Source of the DNA: JADJEI01 sp035328465
Lineage (GTDB): Bacteria; Bacteroidota; Ignavibacteria; Ignavibacteriales; Ignavibacteriaceae
Assembly (NCBI GenBank): GCA_035328465.1
Contig: DAOLIQ010000011.1
Location: 1 to 59,689, forward strand
DNA length: 59,689 bases
Direction: 5' to 3'
Under the pieces are notes generated by a model, which did not search any database, was not told the DNA's origin, and was given only the letters and a program-made list of their open reading frames with translations. Made by a program: the position numbers and the translations under genes. Every line of letters begins with the position of its first letter. Within the stretch, counting starts at the first letter, position 1. Positions 36,201 to 43,890 of the stretch are shown here, one piece after another.

Positions 36201-36655
36201 TTCTCGTCAATTATGCCAGGAGTCTGACTGAATCCTCTTGCGTACTCTTCACCGAGCTGAGTGATCTGGTAATTGATAATCCCACTAATCTTTAGAAGAA
36301 AAGTAACCTCTCCCCCCTCGTTATTCTCAAAAGATAATAGATATTTATTCTGAGTATAGTCGGATGAAGAATTAAAATCTTCACGGTCAATTCCCAAATC
36401 TTCAGCTTTAATTTCACTTTCGTCTAATTTTATTGAAACACCCGGAGTTTCGCTAAGAACAGTAAGATTTTTATTTAGCAGGAAAAACATATTAGGTTTT
36501 ATTTGACTTGCGGGAATAGTAATCTCATCTACAGCTTCTATAAAATGTTTTGAAGGATTAACAGTGACAGATATTTTATGATGCAGCGTCTCGGATGCAA
36601 AAGTTAAAGTTGTGCAAAAAATAAAGGTCAGTGTAAATAAAATTTTTTTATACAT
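33266..36655 (-). CDS. Exported M1-M28-PDZ metallopeptidase fusion
   Basis: A 1129-residue exported protein. I chose the ATG ending at 36655: GGAG lies 6 bp upstream and a signal peptide follows (MYKKILFTLTFIFCTTLTFA); the TTG 12 bp earlier lacks this. An M1 aminopeptidase domain occupies about 30-540, with the zinc site HELLH near 307-311 and its third ligand in NWCEGL about 18 residues on. Residues 540-720 are a linker of unknown type. An M28 aminopeptidase domain follows at about 740-1030 (VSAHYDHLGYG, GADDNASGVAVMLEL, FTSEESGLLGSKYY). A PDZ domain ends the protein (SPDSPAEKAGLQKGDVIIQL). Two unrelated zinc exopeptidases plus a peptide-binding domain in one chain suit protein breakdown in the periplasm. 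It is 40 bp downstream of the M16 gene in the same operon. Confidence 0.87.
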   Translation of the reverse strand: MYKKILFTLTFIFCTTLTFASETLHHKISVTVNPSKHFIEAVDEITIPASQIKPNMFFLLNKNLTVLSETPGVSIKLDESEIKAEDLGIDREDFNSSSDYTQNKYLLSFENNEGGEVTFLLKISGIINYQITQLGEEYARGFSQTPGIIDEKGVYLAGSTFWVPWFSNEWISFELTATVPQDWNVVSQGSRTLNETKNESRVVRWDSPEPMEEIYLIAAQFTEYSEQAGSIDVMAFLRTPDEALANKYLEATAQYLEMYRKLVGSYPFTKFALVENFWETGYGMPSFTLLGEQIIRFPFILNSSYPHELLHNYWGNSVYVDFKTGNWCEGLTAYMADHLIAEQRGQGDEYRRSTLQKYTDYVKSSNDFPLSEFGSRYNASSEAIGYGKSLMMWNMLREKVGDELFVQSFQNFYLDNKYKAASFDDIRLSFEAVTGKNLKQFFDQWVTRKGAPELALSNVFVQKENENYQLNFTLKQIQSEDVFVLDVPVAVSFENKIETKKIEMTEKEQTFQLTFSENPLLVQVDPQFNLFRKLHYNEIPPSLSKIFGSEEVLILLPSKADPVKQEYYKKLADIWAADSSQNFKISFDNEISELPSTASIWILGEENIFSDKVKSGIKDYNAELTEDMVQFGAASFDAKKNSLVISVRHPNNPAAVLVFLSTDNKEAIEGLARKLPHYGKYSYLVFEGNEPTNIGKGEWETVNSPLSAKVGTTGKSAATNIFTEIPKRSALASLDPVFSSDRMMKAINYLASEELQGRAPGTEGINKAADFIVEKFKSAGLLPGADDGTYFQSWDEVVDANGNKAKVKNIIGIIPGTNPDLKDESVIVSAHYDHLGYGWPESYKGNAGKIHLGADDNASGVAVMLELAELLGKSLKPQRTVIFVAFTSEESGLLGSKYYVKNMQHFPAKKVIGVLNFDTVGRLGKNKILVIGSNSANEWKFIFMGASYVTGVESEMVTQDLDASDQVSFIEAGIPAVQFFSGANEDYHKPTDTPDKIDASGLIKVATFAREGILYLADRLEPLTFQGQTTGDTKKTETPTVGRKVSTGSVPDFAFSGEGVRIADLSPDSPAEKAGLQKGDVIIQLDKYKVKNLKDYSEALKNFKPGDIVEVIYLRNGVESKAKIELIAK

Positions 36656-36695
36656 GATATACTCCAAATAAAAATCTAAAGTTAAGTTGGTTCGT

Positions 36696-39302
36696 TCATC
36701 TGATAATTACAAATACAGGGTTTTTAATCTGCATATATTTTTTAGCTGCTTCTTTCACATCGCTTAGTTTAACGTTTTTTAAATTCTCAAGAAATGTTTT
36801 ATCATAATTAAAATCGTTCTGGAAATAAAGTGAATTAGCTAAGTAATAAGCTTGATTGATACTTGATAATCTTCTAAACATCATTTTCCCCAAATACATA
36901 TTTATTGATTTTTGTAACTCCCCTTCAGTTAGGGTATCAACTGCAGCCAGAGTAAAAAATTTGGGATATTGCGGTACTAACTTATCAACATTTTGTGGTC
37001 GAGTTCCCTGAGATATGTAGAAAAGAGCTTTGTCATTAATTACTTCGATTCCTGCGCTCATACCGTAAGCCATCCCCTGCTTTTCCCTAATGTCAAAAAT
37101 AATATCGTCAGCAAGCACTAATGAAAGCGCCTGCAAGGATGGGGCATCTTTGGGATCAATATTTTTTGTAAAACCCCAAAATAAATATGACCGCTCACCT
37201 TGCCCGTCTTTCTCAATCGTAGTTTCCTTTTGACTAAGTATAAGCGATTTCGAATACACAGCCGGCTCCTCCAAAAGAGGTTCATTGTTAAAGTTGTTAA
37301 AAAGATTATTAATACTTTCCGGATCTTCGGGCGAAGCAACAGAGACAATCATATTTGCTGGTTGAAAATATTCCTTCGCGAAGGCTAATAAGTTTTCATA
37401 CGTCAGAACTATCTGATTGTTTGAATACTGATCCGGTTCATAGACTAATGATTTATAAGTTTCCTCAAATAATTGCTTTGCCTTATCTCCCCCCATCGTC
37501 ATCATTTTAATATTATTGATTTGCTCAACGGCGCTGTTAAATTCATCTTCTGTCGGCACAAAATTTTTAATTTGATCATTCACATAATTAATCGCGCCGG
37601 TAAGATCATCAGCCAAGCCTTCAACTCTTATATAACCGAAATCAGGATGAAGATATATATCATCCATCGGTATGTATGGATTATCATTTACAATAAATGT
37701 GAGTCCAAACTTGTTGCTAATTTTCTTATTTGCTTCGGACTCCAGGCGCTGGTTAAAACAATCGTGCAGAATTTTTGCTGCATCTTTGCCATATTTAGAT
37801 TCGTAAAACGCTTTATGTTTTATTAAGTAGTGAATTGCTAAAAGATCGCTGACATCATTCTGAACGGCAATCAAAGATTTGCCAGTTGATTTGTCTTCAA
37901 ATAATTTTAGATCGTTTGAAGCCTTGAGTGTATCTGTTTGTGTTTTGATTCCCGGCGACTGAATAATCACTAAAGGCTGAGAGGAAATTTTCAGAAATTC
38001 TAGTTCTTTTGCGGATTCAAAAAATGCTTTGCTTTCATAAGAAGCAAGCACCGACTCAATACCTTTAATAACTAACTCATTCGAATTATATATTCCAAAC
38101 ATGTGTGGCTTCTCAATATTTTTCAAAAACTCCGTGCGGGCTTTTATAGCTTCTGCTTCAATTGTTTCGCTTGGCAAGCTAAAATTTATACCTTCTAATA
38201 TTTTAGAAACCGAATTTATCACGGCATTATAGTCAGCCTGATTATCCAAAAGAATTTTTGCTTCGATAAAATTTTTAAATGGAGATAAACGCGTGGATAA
38301 ATTTATTGATTTAACTTTCAACGGGAATTGTTTTAGTAATGAATCCTGAATTGCATTTTGATTTTTACCCAAAGTTAGATTTATCAAATCATAATACTCT
38401 GAAAATGAACTGTTGGGGAGTTCATAGAATAACTGCAATAAATTTTCTTCGCCTTCATAGAAACGATAATAAACTATCTTTGTATTAAGCCAGGTAAAAT
38501 CAGGAGATTGTAAACCCATTTTCCACTCTGAATTAATTTCGCGCTGAACTAAACCTGGATTGGATTGACCATAAATTTCTTTTATCATTTCAAGCATTGA
38601 AGATGATTGAAAATTACCAACTACAGTTAATATCATATTATTCGGGACATAATTATTCTTGTAAAAAGAATAAACATTATCGCGGGACATTGATTGTATG
38701 GTTGAATAAGTTCCAAGTGTTGGAAGTGAAAGAGAATGCCCGTTAAATAAAATCGAAATAGTATTTCGTTCGAGCTGCTCCTGGGGCTCGGCAAGTGATT
38801 TAGAAATTTCTTCAAGCACAATTCCTTTTTCTTTTTCAAATTTTTCTAAAGGCAAAGTTGAATTAAAAAGCATGTCCGATTGAATCTCCATACCCCTTTT
38901 TATATTCTCGAAAGGAGTTACCATCATAAAATTAGTGTAAAACTCTGCAGTACTTGCGTTGTTATATCCGCCGATCAAATCAACATCATCATAAAGCTGC
39001 TTTTGATTTCGAGAAGTTGTGCCGTTAAAAAGCAAATGTTCGAGCATGTGGCTCATTCCGCTTGTTGAAAAAGTTTCATAAGCAGATCCAACTTTTACAG
39101 CAACATTTACACCTACCATCGGAAGCGCCGGATTCTCGATCATCAAAACTTGCATTCCATTATCCAATTGATAAATCGAAACACCTTTGGGCAAAGTTTG
39201 AGTTTTGTATTTTTCAACTTGTTGGGCGTTCAAAACAGAATATTGAAAAATTATTATGATGATTAAAAGAACACCAAGCAGATTAACATGTCTTTTTAAC
39301 AT
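36696..39302 (-). CDS. Exported M16 family zinc metallopeptidase (insulinase type)
   Basis: An 868-residue protein with a signal peptide (LLGVLLIIIIIFQYSVLNAQQ). The inverted zinc motif HxxEH is HMLEHLLFNG (His85, Glu88, His89), with the third ligand expected in GIVLEEISKS about 80 residues later. The chain contains both active and inactive halves of the M16 fold, as in pitrilysin: a second, motif-less half begins around residue 460 and includes FWGFTKN...QGMAYGMSAGIE, the R/Y substrate-binding part. M16 enzymes degrade peptides enclosed in their chamber. AAAGGAG precedes the ATG. It is followed by the M1-M28 fusion gene, so the two probably finish peptide breakdown together outside the cytoplasm. 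Confidence 0.9.
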   Translation of the reverse strand: MLKRHVNLLGVLLIIIIIFQYSVLNAQQVEKYKTQTLPKGVSIYQLDNGMQVLMIENPALPMVGVNVAVKVGSAYETFSTSGMSHMLEHLLFNGTTSRNQKQLYDDVDLIGGYNNASTAEFYTNFMMVTPFENIKRGMEIQSDMLFNSTLPLEKFEKEKGIVLEEISKSLAEPQEQLERNTISILFNGHSLSLPTLGTYSTIQSMSRDNVYSFYKNNYVPNNMILTVVGNFQSSSMLEMIKEIYGQSNPGLVQREINSEWKMGLQSPDFTWLNTKIVYYRFYEGEENLLQLFYELPNSSFSEYYDLINLTLGKNQNAIQDSLLKQFPLKVKSINLSTRLSPFKNFIEAKILLDNQADYNAVINSVSKILEGINFSLPSETIEAEAIKARTEFLKNIEKPHMFGIYNSNELVIKGIESVLASYESKAFFESAKELEFLKISSQPLVIIQSPGIKTQTDTLKASNDLKLFEDKSTGKSLIAVQNDVSDLLAIHYLIKHKAFYESKYGKDAAKILHDCFNQRLESEANKKISNKFGLTFIVNDNPYIPMDDIYLHPDFGYIRVEGLADDLTGAINYVNDQIKNFVPTEDEFNSAVEQINNIKMMTMGGDKAKQLFEETYKSLVYEPDQYSNNQIVLTYENLLAFAKEYFQPANMIVSVASPEDPESINNLFNNFNNEPLLEEPAVYSKSLILSQKETTIEKDGQGERSYLFWGFTKNIDPKDAPSLQALSLVLADDIIFDIREKQGMAYGMSAGIEVINDKALFYISQGTRPQNVDKLVPQYPKFFTLAAVDTLTEGELQKSINMYLGKMMFRRLSSINQAYYLANSLYFQNDFNYDKTFLENLKNVKLSDVKEAAKKYMQIKNPVFVIIR

Positions 39303-39718
39303 TTATTTTCTCCTTTGTTTATATGTAAAACACATCTTTATAATAATATTGAATGATCTTTAAAATCATTTTTCTTTTATGGAAAATTAGTGAGTTTGTA
39401 GTTGATAAAACAGAAAAGTTATTAATTCACCTTGCTCAAAATTTGTCACGTATTACCATAAATCAATGTCTCCGACATTTTGAGGCAGTGCAAAATCAAT
39501 TGCAAGGAGATAACTCACCCTAAATCCCTCTCTTAATAAGAGAGGGACTTTTTCTTAAGGAATGGCTTTGCAAAAAACAGAGTTAAATAGACCCTTCTAT
39601 GTGCAGGAGAAGGGGTCGGGGATGAGTTCCTGTGTTTGACAAATAATTTTTGCACAGCCTCTAATGCCGTGGCAATTCAAACTATTACTTTGCGTAAGGT
39701 GACTTATTAAAATAAAAG
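39303..39718. repeat. Gene-free stretch with nested inverted repeats
   Basis: This 416-bp gap holds a MITE-like element. Inner part (39512-39628): one end reads AACTCACCCTAAATCCC on the + strand and the other, on the - strand, AACTCATCCCCGACCCC; each end carries its own hairpin (CCCTCTCTTA/TAAGAGAGGG on the left; GACCCTTCT/AGAAGGGGTC on the right). Outer part: GAGGCAGTGCAAAAT (39482-39496) faces ATTTTTGCACAGCCTC (39646-39661). A small hairpin AATGTC/GACATT lies just left of this. No gene is present. Confidence 0.65.
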
Positions 39719-40738
39719 TTAAAATCTTAACTCAACAGAAAACTGTGAGACTTTACCTAAATCATTAAAATCAATTAATGCATAGTCGAAGCCAACTTTT
39801 TGACTTCCAACATTCATCAGCAACCCTAAACCGAAAGTCCATTTTTCCAGATCATAGTTCATTCTATAACCAGCTCTTGCAAAAACCATTTCATTCCAGG
39901 CATACTCACCGCCGATGTTAATTTTTTCCGTGTTGTCATTCGGATGAACACCATCAACTGCAATAGTAAATCTGTTTTGGTCTGAGCTAAGAAAGGGATC
40001 ATTACCGCCGACAATATTCATTGAAACACCCACCCTGAAGATTAAAGGCAGCGCCCAAGCTTCGGTTTTAAGCCGGGCATCGGTACTGTAGTTGCTGGAA
40101 ATATTATTATTAATATCTGTCACAGTTATTAAATCACGCCCTTCTAACTGCATACTGCCGCCGAAGTTGGAAATGCTCATAGCAATTATAAGATCGTGAA
40201 AACCGGTTCGCAGAAAAGTTCCAAGATCAAGAGCAAATGTGTTGGCTGATTCATTATAAAGATTTTGCTGAATGTATTTGGCAGTTAAACCGACTGAAAA
40301 ACGATCTGTTAAAGCACGTGCATAACTTAACCCAATTGCCAGATCACTAACATCGTAATAAATTCCGGTTCCATCAGGCTGCGTTACTGTTGTAACTTCC
40401 TGTTCGCCGGTATTTAAACCAACAACGCTTAGTGCAATAACATCACTTTCGTTTATAGAATATACTGCGCCGGCAAAATCGTGTGATATTTCTGCAAACC
40501 ACTCAGTGTGAGTTACTGCAAAAGAAAAGCCGGAAAGATTTGTAATCCCCGCAGGGTTCCAGTATAAAGCGCTGACATCGTTTGCAACGGCTGTAAAAGA
40601 ACCGCCAAGTGCCATAGCTCTCGCCCCCACCCCGATTTTAAGAAACTGAGCAGCAGTAGTTCCAACTTTTGAAAAATCACCTGCAAAAACTGTTAGTTGA
40701 ATTGATACAGCCAGAATAAAAGTAATAAATGTTTTCAT
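39719..40738 (-). CDS. PorV/PorQ-family outer-membrane protein
   Basis: With ATG 40738 (GGAG upstream) it has 339 residues and a signal peptide (MKTFITFILAVSIQLTVFAG). The mature start GTTAAQFLKIGVGARAMALGGSFTAVANDVSALYWNPAGI is the hallmark of the PorV/PorQ (UPF0164-like) branch of the FadL-type beta-barrels, and the C-terminus ends in FSVELRF, a barrel-closing strand. In T9SS, PorV binds sorting domains of exported proteins and brings them to the attachment complex. Many Ignavibacteria have several PorV-like paralogues next to T9SS cargo. Here it follows a T9SS cargo gene and a TonB receptor gene in one operon, so it may serve that cargo specifically. This is inference. Confidence 0.86.
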   Translation of the reverse strand: MKTFITFILAVSIQLTVFAGDFSKVGTTAAQFLKIGVGARAMALGGSFTAVANDVSALYWNPAGITNLSGFSFAVTHTEWFAEISHDFAGAVYSINESDVIALSVVGLNTGEQEVTTVTQPDGTGIYYDVSDLAIGLSYARALTDRFSVGLTAKYIQQNLYNESANTFALDLGTFLRTGFHDLIIAMSISNFGGSMQLEGRDLITVTDINNNISSNYSTDARLKTEAWALPLIFRVGVSMNIVGGNDPFLSSDQNRFTIAVDGVHPNDNTEKINIGGEYAWNEMVFARAGYRMNYDLEKWTFGLGLLMNVGSQKVGFDYALIDFNDLGKVSQFSVELRF

Positions 40739-40765
40739 TTGAAATTTCTCCATTATGTCTGTCAA

Positions 40766-43700
40766 TTATTTAATGACAAGAAATTTCCCGACTTTTTTCT
40801 GACCGCCGGGAGTTGAAACAACATAGACATATAAACCATAAACAATATACTGATCGTTATAAGTTCGCATATCCCAGAACAGATATCCAGTGTTATCCTG
40901 ATGATAAAGGTCTGTAATAAAGTCTCCAGCAACAGTGTAGATAGAGATTTTACATTCATTTGGTAAATGATTGAACATCAGCTTTTTGCCAAACTGTGAA
41001 GTTTCCCATTCATTCGATACGATGTAAGGATCCGGTACAACACGGATTTTATTTAAATCGATTGCATCATTATTTGAATAATTTAATTTTTGAGTATTGA
41101 ACTCATAACGAATTTCTTTTCTAAATGGTTTATAAGTTTTGATCGTAAATTGGTCCCCGTGGGTAGGGGCAATAGCATTTTTATGAACGGTGTCTCCGTC
41201 AGCGTTTATGTAAGTATCGGGCTGATTATTAGTTTGCAGAAGTAAGCCGGTCTTTATTGTATCACCGGTCTCGGGAATTATTTCATACTTTTCAAAATTT
41301 AATATGTCAATATACTTTTCATAAAATCCCGGGCTGCCTGCAGTGTAAGCCGAACCACCGGGCAAAAGGTCCCAACCAATCGGACTATAATAGAATTTGC
41401 GGTATTCTTCCCAAGGTGCGGGTATTGCAAATTCAAACAGCCAGGTATTGTTACTCACATCAAGAGGATTTTGAGGATCTGTAATTACTTCAACTTTTAG
41501 CGGAAGATGAATAATCGTGTCGTAAACAGTGCCAGAGAAAAAATCATAAAGCCGGGCAGAAAGCCCACCTGAAATGGCAGTGTCAATTGTAATCTGATAA
41601 TCATCAACAGTATAAACCTCTTCCTGAACAACTTCCTGACTTCCGATATATCTATCAACTGGTTTTGTATTCCAATAGAAGGTAGAGGTATCACCATTAA
41701 CTTTTGTCCACCCGACAAATGAAGTTCCTGAAGGTGAATTTAAAACAGTTATACGAAAACCATCTGTAATAGGCAAATTGTCTTCTGTCTGATCCGAAAA
41801 CAAATGGTGATCAAGCAGCAGAGTTGTGTCTCCGGTTGCTGTAGAAATTCTGTAAAGATTAAATCCAAGCACATAGTTTGAATCCGAGCCAAGTACTTCT
41901 AAGGTAGAATCAACAAAAGTGATTAGGTAATTATCACCTGTAATAGCTGCGGGATCAACAATATCAAGTTTTACAATTCCCTGGCATATCCCGCCAATGG
42001 GGGGGATGGAGCCATCGGGATTAAGCCCGGGAGTGAAAGCTGCGTCTTCGTAGTTTTGCGGAAGCACACCCGGCACAACTGCAACAGTACTGCTTTCTAA
42101 AGTTGAATGACCTAATGGTGACTGATAAGATTGTTCGAGACTATCAATTGTTTGATTGCCTTTGTCATAAGCAGTAACACAATACCAATATTCAATTCCG
42201 TTAATTAAATTTTCATCCGTAAAGGTGTGCTTCAACCCAGAGTCATCGCCGAGTGATTGATTGAATGCCGGATCGGGTCCTTTTATACCATCAATCAAAT
42301 CAAAAATTTTAATCGGCTTGTATCCAATAACATTTCCAAATTGATCTGTGATTGGAGTCCCCCACGTTTTTCCCTGATTATCGCTTCGATAAATTTTATA
42401 TCCTTCAAAATCTTTTTTACCGGTTAAATTATCTTTAGAATTTTCCGCTTCCGAATCCCAAAAAATACGAACGCTTTTATCGAGTGCTTGCGCCTGAACT
42501 GTTGGTGTTTTTGGCGGACCAGAGCCTTGAAATTTTCTTTCGAACATTTGCTGAGTCACTCTCATATTTTTCATAAGGTCGGTGGTATCGGGTTGAAATG
42601 GAATATTTCCGGAGTTTCCCATCACAACAGCAACAGACGAAATAACAGTTTCATCAGGAGCCAATGTTAATGGTCCTGTCATTATAAAATAATTTAATGG
42701 TGCACCTTCCGGGAAATACTGATTCAAAACATCTGGATGAGTATCATCAATTCGGGCATTAGTACCATGGAAATAAGCATCAGGAATTGTTAAATTGGGA
42801 TCGTTAGGATTGCTGGAAATAATAGGCCACATTTGTTCGTCTATCGAGGGGGCAACATCGCGGTTAAAATAATGAAAATCAGTGACACCCATATTCTTGG
42901 GAGTTTCGAGAATATTTAACCCCACCATTCCAAGATCGGTCGGGTCATCTTCCCAAGCACCATCCTTGATATTGTTTCTATCCCAGACATAAACAAAATC
43001 ACCTGTGGTATGTCCATCGTTAGGATTGCTGTCGATAATATTTATTAAATCCTGGTTATCGTAATCAGGACGGAAGATAGCATAATAACCAACATAAACA
43101 CTATCAAGCTGCTGCCCGCTTTTATTATGAATTGTGAATTCCCAGAATAGCATATCTTCAGCATAAGGACGACCATAAGTATAGGCCATTTCTTCAACTT
43201 CAATTCCGAGCGGTCCATTTGGATTAGAATTAATTTTGTCATCAAACACGGAATAAATATCGCGGTCAGAAACAAACTCCTCTCGAACTTCCTGTCCAAA
43301 GTCAGGAGAAGATTCATCAATATTTATTCTAAATTTACCGGGCCAATGCCTTTCTCCCGGTGTGCCGATCCAATTTCCAAAATCATCGAAATATCCTTCA
43401 GGCCAGGTGTCGGGATTATCGCTCATTGCAAGGAATGGAGTTTCATCAGGGGGAGGTGTGATTACATCTCCGGAAAATATTTGCCCGCGGGAGCCGTCTT
43501 TCGGCACCCAATCATATTTGTCAGTGGCAGCACCGACAACTGAAGTAATGACATTGCCTTTTGAAGCTACTATTAAACCCAATCCGAAACAATAATGAGT
43601 TTGAGCACCTGCAGATGATGGCCAGCGGATTGCTTCATTAAAATATTCATGAAAATTCGAAAGGACGCCGTAGTTACCGAGGTAATTAACCACCTGTCCC

Positions 43701-43876
43701 TTGTCCATTATCCCGATTCCTCTTTCTTCATTTGATAAGATTTTTGGTACAAGTCCTAAATTTTTTGCGTTCTGGCCATGACAGCTTTCGCAGGATTGAA
43801 TCTGAGCTTGTACTTTAACGGTAACTGAGATAAAAAGGAGTAAAGAAAGTAAATATCTTTGTAAAATATTATTCAT
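40766..43876 (-). CDS. Large secreted protein with FN3-like part and T9SS-type sorting domain
   Basis: A 1036-residue secreted protein with a signal peptide (LLSLLLFISVTVKVQAQ). Directly after it is CESCH (Cys29, Cys32, His33) followed by GQNA, a pattern matching a c-type haem site. A long beta-rich region follows. An FN3-like part around 470-600 includes VRIFWDSEAE and YKIYRSDNQGKTW. The last 100 residues (VVPDPYIVSNEWE...YGLYVYVVSTPGGQKKVGKFLVIK) are a T9SS type A-like sorting domain. AAGGA lies before the ATG. The gene is 14 bp downstream of the TonB receptor and just before the PorV-like gene. I do not know the function. Relatives with the same layout, as far as I recall, are common and abundant in Ignavibacteria and related phyla. 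Confidence 0.78.
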   Translation of the reverse strand: MNNILQRYLLSLLLFISVTVKVQAQIQSCESCHGQNAKNLGLVPKILSNEERGIGIMDKGQVVNYLGNYGVLSNFHEYFNEAIRWPSSAGAQTHYCFGLGLIVASKGNVITSVVGAATDKYDWVPKDGSRGQIFSGDVITPPPDETPFLAMSDNPDTWPEGYFDDFGNWIGTPGERHWPGKFRINIDESSPDFGQEVREEFVSDRDIYSVFDDKINSNPNGPLGIEVEEMAYTYGRPYAEDMLFWEFTIHNKSGQQLDSVYVGYYAIFRPDYDNQDLINIIDSNPNDGHTTGDFVYVWDRNNIKDGAWEDDPTDLGMVGLNILETPKNMGVTDFHYFNRDVAPSIDEQMWPIISSNPNDPNLTIPDAYFHGTNARIDDTHPDVLNQYFPEGAPLNYFIMTGPLTLAPDETVISSVAVVMGNSGNIPFQPDTTDLMKNMRVTQQMFERKFQGSGPPKTPTVQAQALDKSVRIFWDSEAENSKDNLTGKKDFEGYKIYRSDNQGKTWGTPITDQFGNVIGYKPIKIFDLIDGIKGPDPAFNQSLGDDSGLKHTFTDENLINGIEYWYCVTAYDKGNQTIDSLEQSYQSPLGHSTLESSTVAVVPGVLPQNYEDAAFTPGLNPDGSIPPIGGICQGIVKLDIVDPAAITGDNYLITFVDSTLEVLGSDSNYVLGFNLYRISTATGDTTLLLDHHLFSDQTEDNLPITDGFRITVLNSPSGTSFVGWTKVNGDTSTFYWNTKPVDRYIGSQEVVQEEVYTVDDYQITIDTAISGGLSARLYDFFSGTVYDTIIHLPLKVEVITDPQNPLDVSNNTWLFEFAIPAPWEEYRKFYYSPIGWDLLPGGSAYTAGSPGFYEKYIDILNFEKYEIIPETGDTIKTGLLLQTNNQPDTYINADGDTVHKNAIAPTHGDQFTIKTYKPFRKEIRYEFNTQKLNYSNNDAIDLNKIRVVPDPYIVSNEWETSQFGKKLMFNHLPNECKISIYTVAGDFITDLYHQDNTGYLFWDMRTYNDQYIVYGLYVYVVSTPGGQKKVGKFLVIK

Positions 43877-43890
43877 AAAAATTTCCTTAG

